Of a DNA stretch of 64,000 nt, positions 12,104 to 29,450 are shown piece after piece. This DNA is from Lobosporangium transversale (lineage: Eukaryota > Mortierellomycota > Mortierellomycetes > Mortierellales > Mortierellaceae): NCBI RefSeq assembly GCF_002105155.1, contig NW_019029029.1:62001-126000 (forward strand). The letters are read 5' to 3'. The notes under the pieces are model-generated. The model had not been told where the DNA came from, did no database searches, and saw only the letters and a program-made list of their open reading frames with translations. A program made the translations under genes and the position numbers. Each line of letters begins with the position of its first letter. The stretch's first letter is position 1.

Positions 12104-14116
12104 ATGCAGACGAGACGACAGTCGAAGCGTGTAAAGGCAGGGACGCAACAGGGTTTGCAGAACAGAGCTAGCGAGGATATAGATGTGGACGGCTTGAGTA
12201 ATACAAATGATAAGGACCAAGACCAAGACCAAGACCAAGACCAGGACCAGGATTTGAAGGTGCCATCAATTGGCTCCCAACAAATGGACATTTCCACTGA
12301 CGCTGCTACAAGGCCGGGAAAACGGAAAAAAACGACGAGAGCTTCAAACCCTGCAAAATCAAAAAAATTAAAAATCCCATATGCAGCAATGTTACCCCGG
12401 ATTGTTTGGGTGTTCGACAAGGAATACAAGTGGTGGCCAGGAACTGTAAGTTTGGACTACATATATATATCGTCCGCGATTTACAAGAGCAATTCTTTTA
12501 TTTTTTTCTTTTATTTTCCTTGGTATGGCAAGATGAAGAGGCCTTCACCCGCTTCACATTATCGCATTTATTTGTATGTAAACGTATAGATCACGCAGTA
12601 TCCACCAAAGGATAACAAGGCGACAGTGGCACGATTCGGAAAAGTTGAACCAGAGTAATGACTGCGTTGTCCTCGCTTTAATTTAACGACTTTTTTCTTT
12701 TTCTTTTGCTCTGGATACTGGATTGAGTGATTAACCAGGATACGTCACTTCTCAGAAAGATCATAGTGGAGTGCATTGAATCAAATATTCTTCCGTTTAG
12801 TGGTCAAGATAAAGATCTTCACCGATTATCAGATCCAAACTTGCTTCATTCAGAGGCGTTCAAAGACGCAGTAAGGATGGCGAATCAGGCTAAAATCAAG
12901 GATGACGATGATCTACCTAGTTTGGACGATGTCATGAACCAAATATCCTTTCCAGCCGAGCCTCCATCCACAAAAGTCTCAGCGCGAAAATCGAGCAAGA
13001 ATCAGCCGTAAGATTGAGATAAATAACGTAGATATATCTCTAGGTATAAAGATGTATAGCTAATTGATCTCTTTATCTTTTTTTTTCTTCAGGCTGACAG
13101 CGTTAACAACGTTCTTACCAGATTCCAGGTAAGGTGAACGCTGCGGATGATTTCAAGTTAAGTCCATCCTTTACCAACACAAACAGGGTATCATTGACTC
13201 AATCCTATTCTATTTCAACATGATGGTCTAATAGTCTAGCAATTCCTGGAGAGCTAGTGTTAGCTTGGTCCGATCGCTTTTATTATCCAGGGCGGATTGT
13301 AATGTTCAATAACAAGACTAACAAATACAAGGCAGGTCATCGCTAGATCATGCCTTCGTTGCAAAAGATGAGCTATGTAGTAGACTAATTGCTCCCGATT
13401 TTATTAGATTGATTATGCATCGGGCCATTCCAAGTCAATTGAACGCAAAAAGTTTTTTACAAGATACGAAAAAGGATTCCAGACTTGTCAGGTATTGCAA
13501 TTATTATTTTTAAACGTAACGTGTTTAATGCCTGCATTCTAATGCTCACCGCCCATCGGACTAAAAGTTAGGCTCGTTGGCACTACCTGTGATAACAGAA
13601 AACTACGAAGACCAGGAGCTGGAATCTCAGGTGCGTGATTTGTATCCTGGTCTTTATAGGATTGTTGCTGGTATACCAGATGAGGGCGGTCGATTGCGAT
13701 CATTTTTACAAGGAGGGAAGGCAAAAAGAGCTTTAGCACAGCGTGTTGGTCCTGGCACTTTTGCAAGAGAGGAATATGGGCTTATTGGGAGCTTATTGCA
13801 GTCCGAGTTTCTCCCGGATTTGGCTACAACTGTCCAAAAAGCAAAGCCCGTTAACCTTCAGAATAAATCCGGTTGTCCAATGAAACGCAACGGTGATGTC
13901 ACGAAGGATTTTTCGGAGCAAATGCGCCTTCACTTCGTTACAGATGTTCTCCTTCCAGAAACGATAACAAGACTGACGATGCAAAAATATGGCCTTAATT
14001 ATTCTGATGCAGAGCAAAGCATCATGGAATGTAAAAGGGATGATGAAACGGACACATGGTGGGTCGAAGATATTCTTGCAGCTCGCGAATCGTTTCTTGA
14101 CGGACATTCTTCATGA
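12104..14116 (+). CDS. PWWP/Tudor-like chromatin-associated protein, uncharacterised
   Basis: Seven exons: 12104-12445, 12590-12654, 12756-13007, 13093-13128, 13235-13331, 13408-about 13486/13491, then to 14116; about 470 aa. The N-terminus is basic (TRRQSKRVK) with an Asp-Gln repeat. A PWWP-like barrel spans exons 1-2 (IVWVFDKEYKWWPGT, then TVARFGKVEPE). A second barrel with Tudor character spans exons 5-6 (LVLAWSDRFYYPGRIVMF, then IDYASGHSKSIERKKFFTRY). The C-terminal third has no domain I know. Known: PWWP and Tudor folds read methylated histones. Inference: a nuclear chromatin reader. The exon 5 intron works only with a GC donor (13332). The last junction is ambiguous: donor GTCAGG at 13487 with acceptor 13571, or donor GTATTG at 13492 with an acceptor near 13613. 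Confidence 0.6.
12218..12252 (+). repeat. Hexanucleotide coding repeat (Asp-Gln)n
   Basis: An imperfect tandem GACCAA/GACCAG hexamer of about six units encodes alternating Asp-Gln in the low-complexity N-terminus of the PWWP-type protein. It is in frame, so length changes would alter copy number without a frameshift. Confidence 0.85.
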
Positions 14117-14259
14117 TTAAAAAAAAAAAAGCCACATTCTGAGAAACCTTTTGACTTTGCCACTTTGCCATTTTTTTTTTTTTTTTTTTTTTTTGGTCTT
14201 CCTTTCACAGAATTCATTCGATGCTTTTAAAAATTCTGTGAAGCAATTTATATAATACG
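14117..14259. other. Very short intergenic before ATG17
   Basis: Only 143 bp separate the PWWP gene stop from the ATG17 start on the same strand. They include an A-run at 14118 and a 23-base T tract at about 14172-14194. The upstream terminator and the ATG17 promoter must be compressed or overlap the neighbouring genes. Confidence 0.5.
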
Positions 14260-16476
14260 ATGGATGCATCAGCAAGGTCATTATTGATTGAACTAATGGC
14301 AAAGTCCAAGAAGGGACTTTCTCTGGCGGAGCAGCTCTGTAGTCAAGCACGCGAAGAGTTGGAAAACTCTCAAAGTCATTCAGATGCAATTGACCGAATT
14401 TATTCAAAATTATGTTTCATTTCTCGCCAAACAAAAGTTCAAATTGTGGTACAGTTGAGGGAAAAGAGCAGAGAGGAATTATATCCGTTGATCCGGAGTA
14501 TAGTATACCTTTTTGTGGGGCTACGTGACTTGCTGACGACGAGGTTTATTTCTTATGTAGGACGTCGAGTCACTCTCGCGGATTGGTCGTTTTCGCTGTA
14601 ATGAACTGTCAGAGGCTACCAAAGTAACGATAATTATTTTGATGACTATTTTTTATTTATTTATTTATATTTCTTAATAACTACGTAAAGAGTAAAGTGA
14701 ATATGTGCTAATTGAGTTGTCGTTGCTTATAGGATTTGCAAAAGGATTTAGCCGGGGTATCAGTTCGGATGGAAAATGCGCTACGAGCATTACGAAACAG
14801 AGAAGTTGACCCAGAGATTCGGAAAGCCCGACAAGGGGACAAGACCTTTGAGAATTCTAAGGCAACAACCCTCTTTGATTTTTTGGATGAAGCTAGTTTA
14901 CAGCGTTTACAGGAAGAATCCAATGGGAGAATGAGTCGAATTGAAGAAATCACAAACCGACTTCAAGAACTGGTTACGTACCTTATCAACCAAAGAACTG
15001 AATTCAAAGGCTATTTATCTAGCGCTATCACATTGGATGAATCCGCATTATCTTTTGCAAGAGAAAAAATGCAGCTACAGGAGCAGCATACTTTGACAAT
15101 GGCAGATTCTTTGGTCTCCTTGGCCAATCACTATGATCAAGTCGCGCAAGTTCTGACGTAAGGCGCGTTGCACGTGCATCTCCGCACCCACCCCTCAAGG
15201 TGGATATCAAAGGAAAAAAAAGAGAGAAAGAGCAATACGGCTGAATTGTGCTTTTTTTTGTACATAGTGACAAATTTTCTAAAACACTCAATGCTCTTGT
15301 AGGGCTGATATCCAACCTACTGAAGAGGAGCTCTATGGTAAGAGCTTTAAGATACTTATTTATTGAAAGGCCTTTAATCTAAATCGCTTTATGATCTATG
15401 AGGAAAAAAAAAAAATGAAAATCCTTACTGAACATTTTTATTTTAAAAAATACTTGATTAGTACTAAAAAGCGATACCAATGAAGTAATGGTTATCATTG
15501 GAGAACTTCAGGACTCTCTTGCTTTAGTTCAGGCAACTAGGTAATGAACTTTTTTTTTTTGTCTTTTAACGTAACGTAAATGACGTGCAGCATCGTTGTT
15601 TTAACCTATTCACCCCCTTTTTTTAAGTGAAGAAATCAGCATCCGTGAGCATCTTTATGCAACAGCATACCAAGAAGCTGTTGCCATTTTTAAGAAAATC
15701 GAAGCTCTAGAACCATATTTGAGGTCATTGGTCGAAGTCTTCCGGACAGCAGAGTCACTAGATGAAGATTTCCGTTCGACTGAGAAACTGATTGCGGAGA
15801 TCAACAGTCTAGCAATATGGTATGCCCGTTATCATCCAATGACAATAGGGAGTTGGGGTTCAAGTAGCACACTCCTTGCTTCCAATTTACATCAAGGACG
15901 CGCTTCCATTATACTAAAGTGTAAGGGATATACTTTTTTTTTTGCAGGTATGAAGAGTTCCACAACTCTTACGGAGCTCTTACTTTAGAGATTGTACGTC
16001 GACATCAGGCGCATGAGGCCCAACAGCAGCTTGCCAGAGACTTCATTGCTCGGATGGAGGCTTCTTACGCAGGTACGTGAGTGGAGAAGGAAGAACGATA
16101 TTAATAATTGGATACACTTCCCGAGTAGAGCTTAACGATTTTTTTTTTTTTTTTTTTTTTTTTTTTGGAATCCATTTAAACAATAGATGAAATGTATAGT
16201 CGCGCACTATTCTCAGAACGGCATGGCAAATTTCTTCCAGTAGATCTTTGTCCTGCGTTTGCTGTACGTAACACGCGATAAATGTATTTGCATTGTCGGA
16301 ACAACAGCAATCATCTAATACTTTGAAACTTTGAATGCCTTTTTTTTTAGGATCCGCCTGTTCAATATGAAGTTATACCACATGGAGAATGGCGTCTACC
16401 TATGCCCACTCGCGCCACTCTCCAACTTGTAGAGGAAGCCCGCAATCGAGATTATGATCGATCTGCGCACGCGTAA
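14260..16476 (+). CDS. ATG17: Autophagy-related protein 17, scaffold of the Atg1 kinase complex
   Basis: Nine exons (14260-14502, 14561-14623, 14733-15157, 15303-15337, 15462-15540, 15628-15819, 15948-16072, 16187-16263, 16351-16476) give 454 aa with every junction in frame. The protein is almost wholly helical/coiled coil. Family landmarks are TTLFDFLDEASLQRLQEE (exon 3), SLANHYDQVAQVLT at the exon 3/4 border, and WYEEFHNSYGALTLEIVRR over exons 6/7. Atg17 recruits Atg13, Atg1, Atg29/31 and Atg9 vesicles to the phagophore assembly site. The 35-nt exon 4 needs acceptor 15302 rather than the nearer 15267, because only that one keeps the frame and gives TADIQPTEEELY. The length is close to fungal Atg17 (about 420-530 aa). 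Confidence 0.9.
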
Positions 16477-16722
16477 ATTATTAGTGACTGCTACTATTGA
16501 AAGTAATGTTTTGAAATGCGAACGCGTAAATGAAGAATAAATGAAAAGTCAAAATGGTGGCAAAAAATGGTCAAATGAAAAGGGACATTTCTTTCAGTTG
16601 TTGCCCATTTGCTCCACTTCCTTCTTTCATTTCGCATCTGCATGCGTTCTAGTGTGGATCTAGGCAAAGTGTGAAAGGCAATACAAAGCATTAATATCTA
16701 AGCTCAAAAGTAGTCTTTTAGC
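16477..16722. other. Short intergenic between ATG17 and SMC3
   Basis: A 246-bp AT-rich spacer between co-oriented genes. Short ORFs on the minus strand here look fortuitous. It presumably holds the ATG17 3' end and the SMC3 promoter; no clear element is seen. Confidence 0.4.
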
Positions 16723-21911
<5,189 letters not shown>

Positions 21912-21963
21912 AGGGGAACATTACAAGTGCTACTGAACATTAGAATCCTTTCTACATTTGTGA

Positions 21964-21969
21964 AATAAA
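21964..21969 (+). terminator. Probable poly(A) signal of SMC3
   Basis: An AATAAA hexamer 53 bp after the SMC3 stop, in AT-rich sequence, is well placed for cleavage and polyadenylation. Position only; no transcript evidence. Confidence 0.5.
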
Positions 21970-22854
21970 TTGCTGCTTTATTGCGTTGTAATGATCACAA
22001 AAAAAGTATTCTGGTTATTTTGCGTGGGAAGCATGGACAAGATATTCAGATTACCGTAATACTAAGAAGGATAAAAGACTTTTCTTCAGATTGCCTTTAC
22101 TGTTTTTTGCCTGCTCTAAGTAGTACTATGTATTAATGCTTTATATCCTGAAAATAAGATAATGAGGCATGTTTAGAAACAAATGAAAGCATTACAAGTA
22201 AGTAAAGCATTACAAAAACAAGCAATGAAAGTATAGCAAGAGAAATTATAATGAAGATAACGAAAGTAAATGCTGAAGAACATCATAAGGAAGAATACAC
22301 CACTAAATGTGGACTTTGTCAAGGAATAACCCTAAAGAATCATATGGACTTTTTAGCATTCGAACACTTGTGAAAAAAAAAAAAAAAAAAAAAAAAAAAA
22401 GCAGGTATATCTATGGATCTACATTGGTTGATACAAAGGCACGGCTTTTTATTTTTTGGCCAGTAGAAGGGTCGATGCAAAGGCAGTTTTGGCACGATTG
22501 GATCTAAGGATCTGTCACAATATTTGTTACACGATATTTCGATATTTCCACATTGATTTAAAAGAGAATAAACATTCAATTGAAGTAAACTTGAATGGAT
22601 GTTCACCTAGCTATCAGCCCCTATGAAACCGTCAAATGATGATTTTTCTTAGACATTGGGACATATTTATATATAATTTATCTTCAATGGCTACCCTGCC
22701 AGATGTTTGATCGATTGCACTAACCATCAGTCTGGGTTTTTTTAAAGATCGCTTTAGAAAGGATATCACTGACAGTTGACAGTCACTCAAATAATAATGA
22801 AAAACACCACGGAATAATTCCAAGTTACTATTTTTTACTCTCTACATTACAACC
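21970..22854. other. Intergenic between SMC3 and eIF2B gamma
   Basis: This AT-rich region has a 28-base A tract at about 22372-22399 and no gene I can support. ORFs on either strand are short and broken by homopolymer. The final ~100 bp before 22855 are pyrimidine-rich on the sense strand and fit a promoter/leader. Confidence 0.45.
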
Positions 22855-23391
22855 ATGCCCTACAGGAGACGCGTACCCGAGTTTCAGGCCATTATCATGG
22901 CTGGCTACGGCAATGGGTACGCAGAATAGACATGACGTTTCTGACCGTTTTCATTTCAAGGGATGACAGGAACGATGTTACAACATGACCTCAACGACTG
23001 AAGCTCATTTCAATTTCATTGCTATTAGACTCTATCCATTGACTGAGGAGAACAACATGCCAAAGGCGCTCTTACCAGTTGTAAATCAGCCCATGATCTC
23101 ATACCAACTTGCTTGGCTTGAATCCTCAGGAGTTACAGGTCAGTTGTTGTCAATGCCATTATCTCATATAAATGGATATTTCGTTCCTGCTTCTCTGACA
23201 ATCACACGCTTGTGGGTTTATTTCCTGTCTAATAGATGTCATTGTTGTGAGCCTGAATTCGGGATCAAAGAAGCTCGGGCATTACCTGGATAGAGTTTAT
23301 GAGGGGCAGCTACACATCACTTTGGAAGTAGTGGACGACAATACAGGAACTGCGGACGCATTAGCCTCGATCAAGGATAAAATCAACGTTC

Positions 23392-23427
<36 letters not shown>

Positions 23428-24994
23428 TTTTTTTGTTACGTTTGGAGAAGTCTTCTTGGGACGTGACATATTGAATGGGTCAATAGTTGGCTTTATTACT
23501 ATTCTAACTTCATGTAATGACCATTGGCCAAACTATTAACCTTAATTTGTCCTTTTTATACTATTCACGAAAATACCAGACTGATTTCATTGTCATCAGC
23601 TGCGATCTCTTGACAGCTCTTATACCCCATCAATTCTTGGACATGCATCGCTCAGAGGACCCCACGGTAACAGCCTTGTTCTTCGAGCCCAACAAAGGAG
23701 AAGGTGGACCTACAGGATCAACCAAGGTCAAGGGTAAGGTGCAAAGACTATAAACAGTCTGCGTTTTTTTTTTTCTTGACATCAAGACCATGACTCATCT
23801 AGACTCATTGATTATTTTTATTTTATTGTTTCTTTCATTTCAATGGATATAATGGCTATCATATCATCACCCATTCACACCACTAAAATATAATCATCTA
23901 GAGGTCACTCAATATGTTGGAATTGATGCAGTAAACTCGCAGCTTATCTATCTGAACAATTCTGATGATATGCACTCAGATGAATTTTCATTAAGGATTT
24001 CATTATTGGAAAAGCACCCTGTTATGAACATCAGCCGACTTTTGCAGGACGCCCATCTTTATGTTTTTAAACGGTGGGTCATTGACTTAATTGCTGAAGT
24101 GTCCAACAAAAGGACCATGGCAAGCATTAAGGAGCATGTCTTACCATTATTGGTCAAGTCCCAACATCAGCGTGTTTTGGCAGATCGGGAAGGTGTTACT
24201 AGAGGTGAGGATTATTGTAACAAAGTTGCTCGGTAAAGGCGGCTCGAGAAGGGCACAATCGGCAAACATATGATGCTTTACTCGCCAAATAACCTCTGGT
24301 CCTCCAATTTGATTTCTTATCTACTCTCAGCGGTCGAGGCAGCAGCTGCCGCTAACTCAAGCACGCAAAAGTTAGCGCTTGAGCTGTCGACAACTCAGCT
24401 CCCAGTGAGTCAGAATAATGTAGATGGTGAGTGGAAGAGCCCTGTGAATTGCAAGGCATTTGTCATTCCAAAGGAGATCTACTGTGGTCGTGCCAACACT
24501 ATTCCTAACTACTTTGAGATCAATCGCTACGTAAGTTTCTCGACATTGCGAATGGAGTAGCGGTTTTCACGAATGTAACAGAGAATTGTGGCACTAATTA
24601 TTGATTCATATTTGTATTGGGTAACTTGGCATTACAGTATACAAAGATCACGGACAAGGCTAGGAACCCAGGAGCAACAAGCCAGGTCCAAACTCAAGTT
24701 GGTGCTGACTCTTTAATTGGCGATGATACCAAAATTGGAGAGCGCTCCTCAGTCAAAAAATCGACGATTGGTTCACACATTACGATCGGCAAGAATGTGA
24801 AGATCGTGAACTCGATTGTGATGGATCACGCAATCATTGAAGATAACGTCAAGGTTGAGGGATGCATTATCTGCTCAGGGAGCAAAGTCTGCGAGAAGTC
24901 CATGCTTAAGGATTGCGAGGTTGGTGGTGGCTTTAGGGTAGAGAAAGAAACCACGGCAAGGAATGAACAACTCGTGGACTTCCAGGAACAATAG
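22855..24994 (+). CDS. Translation initiation factor eIF2B subunit gamma
   Basis: Seven exons (22855-22916, 23029-23138, 23236-23387, 23580-23733, 23902-24204, 24331-24530, 24638-24994) give 445 aa, the usual size. The N-terminal nucleotidyltransferase-like domain reads AIIMAGYGNGLYPLTEENNM, then PKALLPVVNQPMISYQL, and FIVISCDLL in exon 4. The C-terminal quarter is a left-handed beta-helix of hexapeptide repeats (IGDDTKIGERSSV, TIGSHITIGKNVKI, IIEDNVKVEG). With the epsilon subunit it forms the catalytic half of eIF2B, which recharges eIF2 with GTP. The yeast counterpart is GCD1. All junctions are in frame. The glycine loop AGYGNG lacks the usual arginine/lysine (AGG-x-GxR) of active pyrophosphorylases, as expected for a non-catalytic relative. 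Confidence 0.94.
23393..23426. repeat. 34-base T tract in an eIF2B gamma intron
   Basis: Pure T directly after the donor of intron 3 (GTTCG then T). One of the longest tracts in the window. Confidence 0.9.
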
Positions 24995-26351
24995 AATCAA
25001 ATCAAGAGGGAAATGTCAGAACCAATAAGGAGGCAGCGAATGTAGACATTTAATAAACAAACCTTTTTAATTCAGCCGGTGATATGGCCTAAATCGATTG
25101 TTTGGCCAACGAAATGTTTAAATGGCTATGGCACAATAACATGATAAAAAAAAAGGATGTATAATCCGCCTTTCTGCATTGCTGATGTTTTTATACCTCG
25201 TAATACAAAAAAGAAGGGGACAGATGGATGAGGTCGATGATGCTACTTTTACAAAAAAAATTGAGGTTGATGATGCTTCAAACCAGGCCAATAAAGAGTA
25301 CATTCAAAACGTACAGGGCAGTTCATGACAATGTCATTGTCACACCATCTGTAGCCGGCTGTAGAAAAATAAAAAAAAAATAGAACGGCTTCTAGGGATG
25401 GAGATATGCCGGATTGCTTGTTCAGCAAGCCGCGCGAGTTAAAAACAAACTGTGCTTCGCCCACTTCTGGTGACATTTAGAATTCAATATCCTGCTTTGC
25501 GGATGTCACATGTTGAGTGGTCCCTTTGTCTCTTTAATTGAATTACAAAACCTTGGAAATGACGATCAGTCAACTTTATCAATTGAAAGCAGCCAACAGA
25601 TCTTCACATCCTGCCCAAACATGAACGGACTAGTTAAAATAAAACTGGTGAGCGTCCGTAGCGGCGGACTACTTGTGTTCGCTTTGCAAAGGAATTTCGC
25701 AAAGTCAAAAAGATTCCAGTATTAGATTGCACTACCGAACTAGATTTGTGTAATGAATATATCCGCTTAATAATGTAGTAGATCACTTGCATCACAATGC
25801 CTACAAATATGAATTTTAGGAGCCAGCCAGAGGTTTATTGTTACATCTTTTTCAGGCAATGTAGGGAAACAAAATGTTCGAGAGCTTTGCTGTGAATGCC
25901 ACTATTTTGGAGATTTATCCCATGAACATCTATACATTCAAACGTGTGACTATAAGAGAACAGCTGTCCTCGCGGTTTCTGGCAAGATCTGGAACATGTG
26001 AACGGAACCCTTCGTTTGTTTGCTCTGTCAATATTCAGCCATCTTTCGTCTAACGGCCAGTACTGTGTAAAAGGCCGATGGCCGCTACAGCATAGATATT
26101 AAGCGCATGTATTGGATACATCTTTCAACCCATTACCACATAAGTAGGAAGATAAGAATGTTAACCCAATGTCACTTAAAATAAGCATTAAAGAAGTTAC
26201 TGGGGCTGTTTCTTGTCTGTTAAATCAGTTCCAAAGAACTTTATTGCCATAATTCCCCCACAGTCCTTGCACAAGGCACACTCCTTCTATCATTTCAATT
26301 CTAGATTTGTCATTAGGCGAAGCATTCATCAAACAAGGGGTTGAAGCTCTC
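24995..26351. other. Intergenic between eIF2B gamma and PIF1
   Basis: About 1.35 kb without a supported gene. A likely AATAAA poly(A) signal for eIF2B gamma lies at 25052-25057. A 71-codon plus-strand ORF at 25510 shows no motif. Sequence at 26290-26304 resembles a 3' splice site (CAATTCTAG) just before the open frame of PIF1, so the helicase could have an upstream 5' exon that I could not identify. Confidence 0.45.
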
Positions 26352-29300
26352 ATGCCACAAAGAAACAGCCCATCGGACTTTGAGAAGATTAACAATACGC
26401 CGCATCCGCGAATTGCTTCGCCACGCACACTTTTTCAGGTGGAGGCTTCTGCACCTCTTCGGAAACACATGGCCATCTTGAACAAGGATGAGACAGCACC
26501 AACAATCATTCGATTGAGAAATTCAGTTTCAGCCTGCGGCAGTTTAAGCAACAAAACCCCTCGACACCGATCATTATCATCACCAGATCTCTTTGTTATC
26601 GAGCAGGAAGACATGAATCAAAGTTATTCTAATAAGGCTGAAGGTATGGATTTTTTTTTTTGAAAGTGTGCTATTTGGTACCATTTTTTCTTTTATTTCT
26701 TTTTTTTTTTTTAGACAGTTACGTATTGACTTTTTTTTATCATACTTAGAAAAGACGAAAGTAGAAAGAGTAATTGCAGATACCAGCAACGGACATATTA
26801 ACAGAAGGAAGGAGAAATTAATGGATATCTGGAAAGGGCTATCATATCCGAACAGCGAAAGAGCTTCATCTACTTCAACAGTTAGATCATCAGTATCAAC
26901 TACAAAAAATAATAATGTCATCATTATTGACCTTGACGACGATGACGACGACTGTGGACAGGATAATAAAGCCGGTGCAGAGGAAATGCTCCATTCGGCT
27001 ATACCAATGAAACGAAAATTGCGAGTTAATGATGATGAAGAGAGTATACTAGTGACAATGGAGACAAGACGCGGATCTCCTCAAGCACCAGCTGCGTTTT
27101 CGACCGTTCGATTAAAACAAAAACACATATCTAAGCATAGCCGTCATCATCAGGAAGAGGAAGATATTCCTTCCGAAACAAGGCCCAGGCTAGAGTGCTC
27201 TTTAACGTCAGCAGCTACTAGTGCAAGTTTGGGTTCAATATACTGTCCTGTTGAATTGGACAGCGACTCTGAAAGCGATGGTCTAAAGCCTATACTATCG
27301 CGACCTGTTAAGAGAAGAATGAACAACGATGCCGGATCAACAATTCATGAGCCTATTTTGATCACAGCAGAATCAACTCTACCAACCATTGATAGTGAAA
27401 ATAATGGTGATAACTTTTATAACTGGTCGCCAGGGTCATTGCAGAATGTATTACAAGGTCTCGGACATAAGGATGCTACAAGTACAACGAGTGCCAAAAA
27501 TAGTTTACAAGAGCAGCTCATATTGTATCGGCTGCTACAGAGAGTGCAATATCAGACGGAGCAAGGAGCAGGAGGAAGAAAGAGAAGTACAAATTTGCTG
27601 GATAAAGAGCGGTCACCTTCAGTAGACGATCTAACAAGACTGGCTTTGCCAGGAAGGAAACTTGATAGCGTCATAGATAGTGACCAAAAGCAATCTCAAG
27701 GCTCATTCGATCTGTTTGGCAGGATTAAAGAAGGTTTCGTGTTATCTGAGGCACAGCAGCTAGTGATTGAACAAGTTGTAAATCATGGCAAAAATGTGTT
27801 CTTCACGGGCTCTGCGGGGACAGGAAAGTCAGTTTTACTGCGAGAATTGATTGAACGACTGAGAGCTAAGCACAGCCGCTGGGCCGATTCACCCGACTGG
27901 GACTCACTAGCAGCAGAGAAGGTGGCAGTGACAGCATCGACCGGGATCGCAGCTTGTAATATTGGAGGATGTACACTTCATTCTTTCGCAGGGGTTGGTT
28001 TGGGCCAAGATACTTTGCCAAAGCTTCAGATAAGGGTTATACAAAACAACCGAGCTGTGCAACGATGGCGGAACACACAGGTGCTCATTGTGGATGAGGT
28101 ATCGATGGTCCATGGCGAATTGCTAGACAAGCTTGAGGGGCTAGCTCGATTTATCCGGGGAAATAGCAAACCTTGGGGAGGCATTCAGGTTGTTCTATGC
28201 GGAGACTTCTTCCAGCTGCCGCCCGTAGATAAAACAGGGGCGACCAAGTTCTGCTTTGAGGCTAAATGCTGGGCCAAGACAATTCATGCGACATTCGAAC
28301 TTCAGAAGGTCTTTCGTCAAAAAGATCAATGTTTGTATCTGACCTCGCTGAACAAGTTGCTTACTGTTTTGCTTTCCCCCCATTCCTCAGCTCCTAACCA
28401 GATTGGTATTTCGCTTCCATTATAGCGTTTGCCGAGATGTTGGATCAAGTACGCATTGGTAGAATGTCTGCTGCTACAATGAACTGTTTCAGAAGATTAA
28501 ACCGTAGCATCCCAGAGAATGATGGCCTAAGACCAACCGAGCTGTAAGTCGTTTATATCGATGCTAATATGCCTTGAAGATGTCGAACTTTTATATACTA
28601 ACTTCTCCCAACCTAATATAGTTTTCCGCTTCGGAAGCAAGTTGAGAATGCAAACAACAATATGTTACATAAACTCCCAGGAGAAACATTGGTATTTATG
28701 GCGGAGGATCGGGGTAAACTCAAGGATAGAATGGAGCAGCATTGTATAGCACCTACAAAATTAGAGATTAAAGTCAACTCCCAAGTTATGCTTCTCAGAA
28801 ACCAGAGTGGTGGACCAGGTGGACTAGTGAACGGTAGTATTGGAGTAGTGATCGCGTTCGTCACAGAGCCTGCTCAGAACATTTGTTTTGGCCCTAGGGG
28901 AGAATTATTACCATCGCTAAATATGCCGGGAGAACGTTTGCCAAAGGTTCGATTCAAGAATGATATGGGTGACGTACGCGAAATGGTTATTGGACGTGAT
29001 GAATGGAGAATAGAGATGCCTGACGGAGAGTTCTTAGGTGGACGTATTCAGATCCCTTTATGCTTGGCATGGGCACTAAGTATCCATAAAAGTCAGGGTC
29101 AGACAATACCTAAGGTCCGAGTTGATCTTGGAAGGATCTTTGAGAAAGGTATATGGGTGCATCTATTTATTTCTGACAATTCTGTTTTGAAAAAAAAAAA
29201 AAAAAAAAAAAAAAAAATGCTGATATTAATGATCTCTTGTTTTACAGGTCAAGCATACGTTGCCTTGTCGCGTGTTACGACCGTACAGGGGCTACAGGTA

Positions 29301-29399
29301 CTGAACTTCGACCCGCAAAAAGTTATGGTGCACCCCAAAGTTGTAGAATTCTACGAGCGTGTTAAACACGCGACGGAAGTGGCCCAAGTTACACATTAG
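26352..29399 (+). CDS. PIF1-family DNA helicase
   Basis: Five exons (26352-26643, 26750-28330, 28426-28543, 28622-29148, 29248-29399) join in frame to 889 aa. The first ~430 residues are disordered and acidic, with a run of Asp (IIDLDDDDDDC). The SF1B helicase core follows: LSEAQQLVIEQV, Walker A GSAGTGKS (about 450), TASTGIAACNIGG, Walker B VLIVDEVSMV, motif III GDFFQLPPV, a FRQKDQSFAEML stretch, and C-terminal motifs LAWALSIHKSQGQTI and AYVALSRVT. The Pif1 signature between motifs II and III (F-E-L-x-K-V-F-R-Q) is present. Pif1 unwinds DNA 5'-3', resolves G-quadruplexes, acts at telomeres and maintains mitochondrial DNA. The start is the first ATG in the open frame; an earlier exon is possible. 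No obvious mitochondrial presequence is visible with this start. Confidence 0.92.
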
Positions 29400-29419
29400 C
29401 ACTCTCTTTCCCTTCCTCT

Positions 29420-29450
<31 letters not shown>

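Noticed and set aside
25510-25725. 71-codon ORF downstream of eIF2B gamma
   Set aside because: Short, no recognisable features, surrounded by non-coding AT-rich DNA.
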